Source: JAAZMI01 sp050942615 (GTDB lineage Bacteria > Bacillota > Dethiobacteria > DTU022 > UBA8154). Taken from it: 46,063 nucleotides of DNA. Below the pieces are notes generated by a model. That model was not told the origin of the DNA. It searched no databases and was given only the letters and a program-made list of their open reading frames with translations. The translations under genes were made by a program, and so were the position numbers. Positions 25,123 through 32,991 of the stretch are shown in pieces (within the stretch, counting starts at the first letter, position 1; each line of letters opens with the position of its first letter). The stretch is from positions 1-46,063 of the forward strand of contig JBMNNQ010000007.1 of assembly GCA_050942615.1 (NCBI GenBank), written 5' to 3'.

Positions 25123-25557
25123 CGTTTTTATACCTCCCCTTTGTAGAATTTTTTGTTTCTGCCAAAAAACCTTCTGCTTTAGCTCTGTAGATATAGGGCA
25201 GGTTTTTTATTTGCATTCGGTAGCCCCTTGCTGCATAGTATTGTTTATGTTCAAAATCTGCAGTTTTGAATAAGGTTACAGTCTGTTGTGAAGAAGTGGA
25301 CCAACGTTCTAATTTTCAGTATAACACCGGAATGGGTTAAATTGTCAAGATGTGATCTTTAAAACTATATTACTTTAACCAAAATAAAATGTCTTAAAAC
25401 CGTTGCACCTGTGCTTAAAGTGGATTCTTTGTCTGATAGCATTAGCCCCCGATGTGTCCGTGGACATTATCAAAAACCGCATCCTTATTATCTTATTATG
25501 ATGGATAAGCGGGTTTTCATGTTTCTGGACACCCTGTAAAATAAAATCGCAAAGATG
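25123..25557. other. Intergenic region without a recognisable gene
   Basis: AT-rich sequence between the ZIP gene and the T-box promoter. An imperfect hairpin (AAAACCGCATCC at about 25473-25484 with GGATAAGCGGGTTTT at 25503-25517), followed by T residues, may be a terminator. No ORF or RNA gene was supported. Confidence 0.4.
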
Positions 25558-25587
25558 TTGACAGCAGGCTGTGGGCTGTGCTAAAAT
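25558..25587 (+). promoter_or_regulatory. Sigma-A promoter of the T-box transcript
   Basis: TTGACA (25558-25563) is perfect and TAAAAT (25582-25587) matches five of six, with an 18-nt spacer. Transcription would start near 25594, just ahead of the T-box stem I. Confidence 0.8.
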
Positions 25588-25609
25588 TACTGCAAGTTAT
25601 ATGCTCGCA

Positions 25610-25925
25610 AACCTGCTGATGGGAAGTAGTAGGCTGGTAAGAGAGGTGCAGAGAGCCGGGTAGAGGGGCCCCGCCCCAAAGCTGCAAGTCCGGTACCTGC
25701 TCGCCGGTCGAATGGATCCCGGAGGGGCCTGGCTGAAAAAAGAATGTATGTAGGTCGGGACGGAAATTTTACCGTTAAAAAAAAGGGGTATCGGAACAGC
25801 TGGCTGAATAGCAGGTTTTTTGTTCCCGTACCTTTACAGAGCGACCCCTTTGTGTCATTCTGATCATGCAGGGGTAAGATGGGTGGTATCGCGGGTAAAC
25901 CCTCGTCCCAGGACGGAGGGTTTTA
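25610..25925 (+). promoter_or_regulatory. T-box leader, tryptophan (UGG) specifier
   Basis: Stem I: GGGA (25621-25624) pairs with TCCC (25717-25720), enclosing the specifier loop. Its 5' side is AGTAGTA, with the conserved AGTA; its 3' side is GAA-TGG-A (25710-25716), placing the Trp codon TGG at 25713-25715. GCAGAGAGCCGG and GCTGCAAG fit the distal bulge and loop. The T-box core GGGTGGTATCGCG (25881-25893) is followed by the terminator hairpin AAACCCTCGTCC/GGACGGAGGGTTT and T residues. Uncharged tRNA(Trp) should stabilise the antiterminator and switch on trpB2. Confidence 0.92.
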
Positions 25926-25956
25926 TTTATTTACAAAATGAAAAGGAGGAGAAAAA

Positions 25957-27324
25957 ATGTTTGTTAAAAAGGTGTTTTTACCTGAAAAGGAAATTCCCCG
26001 GCAGTGGTACAACATTCAGGCCGATATGCCCACGCCTTTGCAGCCGGCGCTGCATCCCCAGACGCAAAAGCCCGTGGGACCGGATGATCTTTTACCAATC
26101 TTCCCCATGAACCTGATTGAACAGGAGGTAAGTACTGCGCGCTGGATTGATATACCGGCAGAAGTATTGGAAAAATTGTTGATCTGGAGGCCAACACCAC
26201 TGCAAAGGGCGTCTGCGTTGGAAAAATATTTACAGACCCCGGCTAAAATATATTTCAAAAATGAAGGGGTAAGCCCCGCCGGCAGCCATAAGCCCAACAC
26301 AGCGATTCCCCAGGCTTATTACAACAAAGTGGCCGGCACTAAGAGACTTACTACAGAAACCGGCGCCGGGCAGTGGGGTTGTGCCTTGGGTTTAGGGTGT
26401 ACCTTGTTTGGCCTGGAATGCAAGGTATATATGGTCAGGGTTAGCTATGAACAGAAGCCCTATCGCCGTTTGATGATGAAGACATGGGGGGCGGAGTGCA
26501 TATCCAGCCCCAGCCGGGAAACTGAATTTGGGCGTAAAATGCTGGCTAAAGATCCCCAGACCTCGGGCAGCCTGGGGATGGCAATTGGTGAAGCGGTTGA
26601 AGAGGCAGTGACCGCGGCTGATACCAAATATTCACTGGGCAGTGTTTTAAACCATGTCATGCTTCACCAGACAATTGTGGGCCTGGAAGCACAGAAACAG
26701 TTGAAAATGGTGGGGGAATACCCCGATGTTCTGATCGGTTGTGTGGGTGGGGGCAGTAATTTTGCCGGCCTTTCTTTCCCTTTTATCCGGGATAAGATCC
26801 ATGGCCGGGAACTGCAGGTTATTGCTGTGGAATCTACCGCCTGTCCCACGTTGACCAGGGGGCCCTTTGCCTATGATTTTGGAGATACAGCGGCTAGAAC
26901 GCCTTTATTGCCTATGTTTACCCTGGGTCATAATTTTCTGCCGCGCTCTATCCACGCCGGGGGTTTAAGGTATCATGGGATGTCCCCCCTGGTTAGCCAG
27001 CTGACCTTGGATCGGTTAATCGAATCACGCGCTTATAACCAGTTGCAGGCTTATGCAGCGGGTGTGCTTTTTGCCCAGACGGAAGGCCTTGTCTGTGCTC
27101 CGGAAACCAACCATGCCATCGCCGCAGTAATTGAAGAGGCCAATAAGGCCAAAGAAGAAGGCCTGGAAAAAACAATTCTTTTCAACCTTAGCGGCCATGG
27201 CTTGCTCGATCTGCCCGGCTATGATTCCTACCTCAATGGAATACTGGAGGAATACACCCTGTCGGATGAGGAAATCCAGCAGTCTTTAAAAGATCTGGAA
27301 TCCTTTCCCCGTCCTATGGTATAA
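25957..27324 (+). CDS. trpB: Tryptophan synthase beta subunit, TrpB2 type
   Basis: 455 residues, the length of the TrpB2 (TIGR01415-like) family, longer than the roughly 400 of TrpB1. 'IYFKNEGVSPAGSHKPNTAIPQAYYN' carries the PLP Lys (in 'GSHKPN'), 'TETGAGQWG' the catalytic Glu region, and 'IGCVGGGSNFAGL' the phosphate-binding glycines. It condenses indole with serine to tryptophan; TrpB2 often works without TrpA, and no trpA is near. The ribosome site AAAAGGAGG precedes ATG 25957. Regulation by the Trp T-box directly upstream supports a tryptophan-related role. It could work as an indole-salvage enzyme. Confidence 0.93.
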   Translation: MFVKKVFLPEKEIPRQWYNIQADMPTPLQPALHPQTQKPVGPDDLLPIFPMNLIEQEVSTARWIDIPAEVLEKLLIWRPTPLQRASALEKYLQTPAKIYFKNEGVSPAGSHKPNTAIPQAYYNKVAGTKRLTTETGAGQWGCALGLGCTLFGLECKVYMVRVSYEQKPYRRLMMKTWGAECISSPSRETEFGRKMLAKDPQTSGSLGMAIGEAVEEAVTAADTKYSLGSVLNHVMLHQTIVGLEAQKQLKMVGEYPDVLIGCVGGGSNFAGLSFPFIRDKIHGRELQVIAVESTACPTLTRGPFAYDFGDTAARTPLLPMFTLGHNFLPRSIHAGGLRYHGMSPLVSQLTLDRLIESRAYNQLQAYAAGVLFAQTEGLVCAPETNHAIAAVIEEANKAKEEGLEKTILFNLSGHGLLDLPGYDSYLNGILEEYTLSDEEIQQSLKDLESFPRPMV

Positions 27325-27325
27325 T
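27317..27325 (+). promoter_or_regulatory. Possible extended -10 promoter for hisG
   Basis: TGGTATAAT fits the extended -10 form TG-n-TATAAT and overlaps the trpB stop codon. There is no convincing -35. It would let hisG be expressed apart from the T-box transcript. Confidence 0.4.
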
Positions 27326-27363
27326 GTTTTAAATTGCTACCATACGGGGGGAAGAAGTCAGTC

Positions 27364-28236
27364 ATGTCTAAATTAAAGCTGGGGTTGCCGGCGGGGAGCC
27401 TGCAGAAAACCACTATAGAGATTTTTAAAAAGGCCGGTTTTAATATTTATCTCAATGAACGTTCTTATTTTCCGTATATCGACGACGATGAAATTGAAGT
27501 AATCTTGATCCGGGCGCAGGAAATTCCCCGTTATGTTGCCGGGGCTGTTCTTGATGCAGGTATTTCCGGCAAAGACTGGATTATTGAAACGGGGGCGGCA
27601 GTACACGAGGCTGCAGAATTAACCTATTCACGGCAGGGCTTGAAACCGATCCGGCTGGTGCTGGCCGTTCCCAATGATTCTAGGATTAACAGTGTTCAAG
27701 ATCTTCAGGGCAAGAAAATTGCTACTGAATTGGTTAACGTCACCAAAAACTTTTTGCACCGCCATCATGTACAGGCCACGGTTGAATTTTCCTGGGGTGC
27801 CACGGAAGTAAAACCCCCGGAATTAGTGGATGCCATTGCTGAACTGACAGAAACAGGCCGTTCCCTGAAGGCAAATAATTTACGGATTATTGATACCATT
27901 TTGGAATCTACCCCCCGTTTTATTGTCAATAAAGCGAGCTGGGAAGATGAATGGAAAAGGCAGAAAATAGAACAGATCGTTACCCTTTTAAAAGGTGCGC
28001 TGGTGGCGGAAGAAAAGGTGGGTTTAAAACTGAACGTCAGCATGGAAAACCTGCCCAAGGTGCTGGCCCTGCTGCCTGCTTTACGCAAACCGACTGTTTC
28101 TTCACTGCACGGAGAATCCTGGGTTGCTGTAGAAACCATCGTCGATGAAAAACTGGTCAGGGATCTAATCTATAAATTAAAAGAAGCAGGGGCAGAAGGG
28201 ATTATCGAATATCCCCTCAATAAAATAATACCCTGA
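27364..28236 (+). CDS. hisG: ATP phosphoribosyltransferase, long form
   Basis: 290 residues from ATG 27364, giving 'MSKLKLGLPAGSLQKTTIEIF', the normal HisG start; a TTG at 27334 would add ten non-conserved residues. The catalytic part (1-205) has 'DAGISGKDWI' and the PRPP-loop-like 'IAELTETGRSLKANNL'. Residues about 210-290 ('LLKGALVAEEKVGLKLNV ... GESWVAVETIV') form the C-terminal allosteric domain of long HisG, so HisZ is not needed. It starts histidine synthesis from ATP and PRPP. It stands alone here, away from other his genes. Confidence 0.94.
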   Translation: MSKLKLGLPAGSLQKTTIEIFKKAGFNIYLNERSYFPYIDDDEIEVILIRAQEIPRYVAGAVLDAGISGKDWIIETGAAVHEAAELTYSRQGLKPIRLVLAVPNDSRINSVQDLQGKKIATELVNVTKNFLHRHHVQATVEFSWGATEVKPPELVDAIAELTETGRSLKANNLRIIDTILESTPRFIVNKASWEDEWKRQKIEQIVTLLKGALVAEEKVGLKLNVSMENLPKVLALLPALRKPTVSSLHGESWVAVETIVDEKLVRDLIYKLKEAGAEGIIEYPLNKIIP

Positions 28237-28343
28237 TTTTCAGGAAGCTTTTATCAGGGCAAGCGCGGGGGGCCCGCCTTGGGAACTTTTTACAGTGCGT
28301 TTGCAGGGTGTGGAAATGGGTGTAAAAACCAGAAGATAACCGA

Positions 28344-28372
28344 AAACCGCCTAGACGGCGGTTTCTTTTTTT
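28344..28372 (+). terminator. Intrinsic terminator after hisG
   Basis: AAACCGCC (28344-28351) pairs with GGCGGTTT (28357-28364) around TAGAC, followed by a T-rich run. The remaining gap to the regulator at 28546 is AT-rich, with no further feature seen. Confidence 0.9.
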
Positions 28373-28545
28373 ATACAGGGGGCGCCATATTTAGTATATT
28401 TATAAAAGTTAAAAAATTTTAAGCCGGAAGGAATTTTAAGGGGCAATGTTGAATTTAAAAAATGGACTAAAAAAAATTTTTGTAAGGTTTTTTGAAACGG
28501 GTGTTGATTAACTAAACAGTTTGTCGTAAAAGGGGCATCAGGAAA

Positions 28546-30474
28546 ATGGATCAAGCCCGGATTGTTATGGTTTCACCTCTGCCAGAGTTGACCAGATTGG
28601 CCCGTCAAATCTCCCGCGAATTAAATTTTGAAATGGGCATAGTAGAGGCTTATCTGGATCAGGGGGTAGAGTTGGGTAAAAAACTTGAACAATCCGGCGT
28701 AGAGCTGGTTATCAGCCGGGGCCCGACAGGAGTACTGCTAAAAAAAGAGCTGTCCATTCCGGTAATTTTAATGCAGATTACAAGTTTTGATATCGCCTTG
28801 GCTTTAAACCGGGCCAAAGGGCTGGGCCAAAAAATTGCTTACTTTGATCATATTAAACGCAAGGGCATCTATGATTTTCAAAGCATCGCTGAAATTCTTT
28901 CCCTGGAAAACCTGCAATATTACTTCTATCATAATGCCAAGGAACTGGAAGATCAAATTGTGGAAGCCAGTGAAAAAGGCATTGAGGCCGTGGTGGCCTC
29001 AGGTATTTGCGTTCTCCGCATGGCCCGGGAACAGGGTATGGAAGGTGTGATGATCTTTTCTTCACGGGAATCTATTGTTGATGCCCTAGAACGAGCGCGG
29101 GATATCATTTTCATACGTCAAAAAGACCGGGAAAAAACAGAGTTTTTGACAACAATTATTGATCACACCCATGACGGTGTGATCGCTGTTAATAAAAAAT
29201 GTTTGCTGACCCATTTCAATTCTGCAGCAGAAAAAGCCTTTAACATTCCGGCCGGTAATGTTGTGGGGAAAAAAGTCAAGGAGATTCCTGTTCCCCTGCT
29301 GCAAAGTTTTTTTCAAAACCCCGGTCCGGCCAAAGGGGTGGTGCAGAACATTGAGGATCGGCAAATTGTCTTTAATCACATGCCCATCCATATGGATGGA
29401 GAACCCTTGGGTGCAGTGGTTACCTTTCAAAGCGTGGACAAGATTCAAAATCTGGAGGTTGCCATTCGTAAAAAACTGCATGCCGACGGTTTGACAGCAC
29501 GCTATCATTTTAACGACCTCATCGGTTCTTCCACTGAATTCAGAAAGGCGATATCGCGCGCCCGGAAGTGCGCTTGTGCGGACTCTCCTGTCTTGGTAAC
29601 CGGAGAAAAGGGGTCGGGCCGGAAATCTTTTATCCACAGCATTCATAATGCCAGTTTACGCCACCAAGGTCCCTTTGTACTTATAAACTGTGCCAACACA
29701 CCTGAGGAGCAGTTGGAAAGTGAACTTTTCGGTTACGAAGAGGGTACTTTTACAGGTGTCCGCAAGGGCGCAAAACAGGGGCTTTTTGAACTGGCACACA
29801 ATGGTACAATCGTAATTGACGAAATATCCGACCTTTCTCTTTCTTTGCAATCCAACCTGCTGCGTGTTCTTCAGGAAAAGGTTGTCCGCCGTATCGGCGG
29901 GGAACGGCTGATCCCTGTGAATGTACGCGTAATTGCCGCTACCAGCCGTTTTTTGCCGGCAGAAATCAAAAAAGGTAAATTCAGGGAAGATCTTTTTTTC
30001 CAAATTAATGTTCTAAACCTGCACATCCCCCCCTTGAGAAATAGAAAAAGCGATATTCCTTTACTGGTGGATTACTTTGCACTCAAGTTTCGTAAAAACG
30101 ACAATTATAGAGAACAGTTTCCTGCTTCTGTTTACCGTTTCCTGGGTGATTATGACTGGCCGGGCAATGTGCAGGAACTGGAAAACTTTATGGAAAAGTA
30201 TGCCATTCTTTCTGAAGGCAGCAGGGACAAGGATAATTTTCGCCTGATGGAAGAACTGGTGGATGAACTGTACCGCTTCCGGGAGGACCCTGGTGCCATG
30301 TTGGACGATCATGATAATTACCTCACTGTCCAGGTGGGTACACTGGAGGAAATGGAACAGGAAATAATTGAAAAACTCTACCGGCAGACCGATCTGGATA
30401 AAAAAAGCTTGGCCAACCGTCTGGGAATCAGCAGGACAACGCTGTGGAAAAGGTTGAAGACACTGCGGGGCTAG
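28546..30474 (+). CDS. PrpR-type sigma-54 enhancer-binding regulator with degenerate AAA motifs
   Basis: 642 residues. The PrpR N-terminal sensor domain (about 1-190, with 'ELVISRGPTGVLLKK') is followed by a PAS domain (about 205-315), a sigma-54-interaction AAA domain (about 325-560) and a Fis-type helix-turn-helix (about 605-642, 'SLANRLGISRTTLWKRLK'). The family activates sigma-54 promoters in response to small carboxylate/acyl signals. Here several motifs depart from the norm: Walker A reads 'GEKGSGRKS' (Lys replaced by Arg), the sigma-54 loop GAFTGA is 'GTFTGV', and the second arginine of 'FRED-YYRLNV' is Gln ('FREDLFFQINV'). It lies just upstream of the beta-oxidation operon and probably controls it. 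Confidence 0.88.
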   Translation: MDQARIVMVSPLPELTRLARQISRELNFEMGIVEAYLDQGVELGKKLEQSGVELVISRGPTGVLLKKELSIPVILMQITSFDIALALNRAKGLGQKIAYFDHIKRKGIYDFQSIAEILSLENLQYYFYHNAKELEDQIVEASEKGIEAVVASGICVLRMAREQGMEGVMIFSSRESIVDALERARDIIFIRQKDREKTEFLTTIIDHTHDGVIAVNKKCLLTHFNSAAEKAFNIPAGNVVGKKVKEIPVPLLQSFFQNPGPAKGVVQNIEDRQIVFNHMPIHMDGEPLGAVVTFQSVDKIQNLEVAIRKKLHADGLTARYHFNDLIGSSTEFRKAISRARKCACADSPVLVTGEKGSGRKSFIHSIHNASLRHQGPFVLINCANTPEEQLESELFGYEEGTFTGVRKGAKQGLFELAHNGTIVIDEISDLSLSLQSNLLRVLQEKVVRRIGGERLIPVNVRVIAATSRFLPAEIKKGKFREDLFFQINVLNLHIPPLRNRKSDIPLLVDYFALKFRKNDNYREQFPASVYRFLGDYDWPGNVQELENFMEKYAILSEGSRDKDNFRLMEELVDELYRFREDPGAMLDDHDNYLTVQVGTLEEMEQEIIEKLYRQTDLDKKSLANRLGISRTTLWKRLKTLRG

Positions 30475-30698
30475 GCAGGTTGAGGGAACAACATTCTATT
30501 TGAAAATATTAATTCAGGGCCATGAAAAGTTTTTTTGAAAAAGTCGGGCAGTTTAACAGCTGTTTTGATTAACAGGGTGTCCTTATATATTAGTCAAACT
30601 ACATACTGTTTGGCAGTGACAAGCAGTCCGGGCCTTCAAGCAACTGCATCTCCATTATCGGGGGGCTGGGCTGAGTTAGATAAATAGGGTTCCTTTGG

Positions 30699-30710
30699 CA
30701 AGTTAACTTG
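30699..30710. promoter_or_regulatory. Palindrome CAAGTTAACTTG upstream of the beta-oxidation operon
   Basis: A 12-bp perfect inverted repeat, about 130 nt before the thiolase start and about 225 nt after the regulator gene. It is a plausible binding site for that regulator or a TetR-type repressor. No clear -24/-12 element was seen in this gap (30475-30837). Confidence 0.4.
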
Positions 30711-30804
30711 AAAATGCGGGGTGATGCGACAGCAAAATTGGAAACCCAGGATTTTGAAGGTTATTTGCAGAGGTTAGGTTTATCTAAAAAAAAACAGTTT
30801 TGAA

Positions 30805-30838
30805 AGGAGGGATTCCCGGATATTTTCCGGGGACACTG
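30805..30838 (+). promoter_or_regulatory. Ribosome site and hairpin that brings it to the thiolase GTG start
   Basis: AGGAGG (30805-30810) is 27 nt from the GTG at 30838, too far for normal initiation. CCCGGA (30815-30820) pairs with TCCGGG (30826-30831) around TATTT. Folding removes 17 nt and leaves an effective spacing of about 10 nt. There is no ATG, GTG or TTG in the same frame nearer to the site. Confidence 0.6.
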
Positions 30839-32025
30839 TGAAAAATCCAGTAATTGTTGGTGCAGTACGGACGATCGCAGGCAGGTTTGGAGGCAGCTTA
30901 AGCACCCTTAACGCCGCTGATTTAGGAGCGGCTGTAGTGGAGGAAGTTGTAAAAAGGGCAGGTATTACCCCTGAGGACGTGGATCAGCTTATTTTTGGTT
31001 GTGGTTGGCAGGCCGGCCTGGGGCCAAACGTAGCACGTATTTGTGCGGTTAGGGGAGGTTTGCCAGAATCGGTGCCCGCCTACACGGTTAACATCCGCTG
31101 CGTCTCCAGTTTGCAGGCAGTAGCCGAAGCTTGCAGGCATGTTATCTGCGGGGATGCTGATGTAGTCATTGCCGGTGGCACGGAATCCGGTTCAAATGTT
31201 CCCTATATTTTACCGTCGGCCCGCTGGGGATCGCGGATGTGGGATTTCACGGGTTATGATGACCTGCACCTTGACGGTTTCATGTGTAAGTTGGCAGGGA
31301 TGCTGATGGGTAATACGGCGGAGGCGCTGGCAGTTAAGTATGGCATCGATAGAAAAGAACAGGACGAGTTTGCCCTGAGCAGCCACCAGAAAGCTGCCAA
31401 AGCAGCGGCGGAAGGTAAATTTGACGCTGAAATTATGCCGATTGAAATTACTGTAAAGAAAAAAGGGAAAGTTAGTGTAGATAAGGAAGAGATCCCCCGC
31501 GCCGATGCTTCGTTGGAAAAAATGCTTAAATTGCCGCCCGTATTCCAAAAGGATGGCGGGACGGTAACTGCCGGCAACAGCTGTGCGCTTAGTGACTGCG
31601 CTTCTGCTGTGGTAATTATGTCTGAAGAAAAAGCAAAGGAAATGGGTCTGACACCCCTGGCAAAAGTCCGCAGCTATGCTGTTGCGGGGGTAGATCCCAA
31701 ATTTATGGGTATCGGCCCCGTGGCTGCCACACCAATCGCTTTGAAAAAAGCCGGCTTAACCGTTGAGGATATTGATTTGATTGAATTAAACGAGGCTTTC
31801 GCAGTCCAGTACCTGGCTTGTGAAAGGGATCTTAAATTTGATCGCGAAAAAGTGAACGTTCACGGTGGAGCCATTGCTCTGGGTCACCCCGTGGGGGCTA
31901 CCGGCACCAAGCTTGTCTGTACCAACCTCAACACTTTGAAAATGTACGATAAAACCTTAGGCTTGATTACCGCTTGTGTAGGCGGTGGACAGGGCTTTGC
32001 CCTTATACTGGAAAGGTTAAGCTAA
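30838..32025 (+). CDS. Acetyl-CoA acetyltransferase (thiolase)
   Basis: 395 residues. The nucleophile is Cys88 in 'NIRCVSSLQAVAEA'. 'NEAFAVQ', 'GGAIALGHPVGATGTK' (catalytic His) and 'TACVGGGQGFALILE' (second Cys) are intact. It condenses two acetyl-CoA to acetoacetyl-CoA, or cleaves acetoacetyl-CoA in the oxidative direction. Chain-length range cannot be told. First of four clustered genes (thiolase, hydroxyacyl-CoA dehydrogenase, acyl-CoA dehydrogenase, enoyl-CoA hydratase), which together make a full butyryl-CoA/acetyl-CoA interconversion set. The GTG start has an unusual leader (see separate entry). Confidence 0.94.
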   Translation: MKNPVIVGAVRTIAGRFGGSLSTLNAADLGAAVVEEVVKRAGITPEDVDQLIFGCGWQAGLGPNVARICAVRGGLPESVPAYTVNIRCVSSLQAVAEACRHVICGDADVVIAGGTESGSNVPYILPSARWGSRMWDFTGYDDLHLDGFMCKLAGMLMGNTAEALAVKYGIDRKEQDEFALSSHQKAAKAAAEGKFDAEIMPIEITVKKKGKVSVDKEEIPRADASLEKMLKLPPVFQKDGGTVTAGNSCALSDCASAVVIMSEEKAKEMGLTPLAKVRSYAVAGVDPKFMGIGPVAATPIALKKAGLTVEDIDLIELNEAFAVQYLACERDLKFDREKVNVHGGAIALGHPVGATGTKLVCTNLNTLKMYDKTLGLITACVGGGQGFALILERLS

Positions 32026-32062
32026 ATACTTATTAAACTATTTGGAAGGAGGACAATAACTA

Positions 32063-32947
32063 ATGGAAATTAAAAAAGGTTTTGTTCTTGGCGCAGGTAT
32101 TATGGGTACGGGCATTGCCCACCTGATGGCCCAAAATGGTGTAGAGGCTATTCTGGTGGATATTGATGATGCCATTTTGAAGCGCAGTATCGATAACATC
32201 GAAAAAATATTGAACAGGCGCGTAGAAAAAGGCAAAATGACCGCTGATGATGTTAAGGCCCTCGTTGGGAAGATCACTACAACGACGGATATGAAGGCTG
32301 CTGCCGAGGCTGATTTTATTATCGAGGCTGTGATTGAAGATGTTGGCCTGAAGCAGAAGATGTTTGCGCAGTTGGAAGAGGTAGCCAAGCCCGACGCTAT
32401 TTTGGCTACAAACACAACAGCCTGTTCCATTTCGGAAATTGCTTCAGCGCTTAAGGATCCCAGTCGTTTGGTGGGCATGCACTTTTTCAACCCGGCGGTA
32501 GTGATGAGGCTGGTAGAAATTATGCCCGGCCTGGCTACTAATCCGGCGGTTGTGGAAAAAACCAGGGCGTTTGCAGATTTCCTGGGTAAAGAACCGGTTG
32601 TCACTGCTAAAGAAGGTATTGCCGGTGTTGCCAGCCGGGTGTTGGCCGCCCTGCTCAACGAAGCGGTCTGGGTGCTGGAAGAAGGAATCTGCAGCGCTGC
32701 AGATATTGACAAGGCGATGAAGATGGGTTCCAACCATCCCATGGGCCCGCTGACCCTGATTGACCTGATCGGCATTGATACCCACTTAGCCAAAACCAGG
32801 ACCCTTTATGCAAAGTTGGGGGATGCGCGTTATCGGCCTTGCTACCTCCTGGAAAAAATGGTTCATGCGGGTTACCTGGGACGTAAAAGCGGAAAAGGGT
32901 TCTACGACTATTCCGTGGATCCCCCGGTACCCACTGTTTTAAAGTAA
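32063..32947 (+). CDS. 3-hydroxyacyl-CoA dehydrogenase (HBD-like), atypical active site
   Basis: 294 residues. The Rossmann motif 'VLGAGIMGTGIAHLMAQNG' (about 8-26), 'ATNTTACSISEIA', 'GMHFFNPAVVMRLVEIM' (catalytic His and Asn) and the C-terminal 'SNHPMGPLTLIDLIGID' place it in the HBD family, which oxidises 3-hydroxybutyryl-CoA with NAD(P). The family pattern 'PGFVVNRLL', with a conserved active-site Asn, reads 'AGVASRVL' here, so that Asn appears to be Ser; the Ser of 'ATNTSS' is also changed. It is nonetheless full length with no frameshift, and GGAAGGAGG precedes its ATG. Confidence 0.9.
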   Translation: MEIKKGFVLGAGIMGTGIAHLMAQNGVEAILVDIDDAILKRSIDNIEKILNRRVEKGKMTADDVKALVGKITTTTDMKAAAEADFIIEAVIEDVGLKQKMFAQLEEVAKPDAILATNTTACSISEIASALKDPSRLVGMHFFNPAVVMRLVEIMPGLATNPAVVEKTRAFADFLGKEPVVTAKEGIAGVASRVLAALLNEAVWVLEEGICSAADIDKAMKMGSNHPMGPLTLIDLIGIDTHLAKTRTLYAKLGDARYRPCYLLEKMVHAGYLGRKSGKGFYDYSVDPPVPTVLK

Positions 32948-32991
32948 GCTGAATAAAAAAGTAAAACAACGAAACAACGGAGGTGCTAAGT

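Noticed and set aside
30609..30626. Possible sigma-54 promoter (TGGCAGTGACAAGCA) before the thiolase gene
   Set aside because: The GG and GC pairs are nine rather than ten bases apart and TTGC is absent, so it does not meet the -24/-12 consensus.
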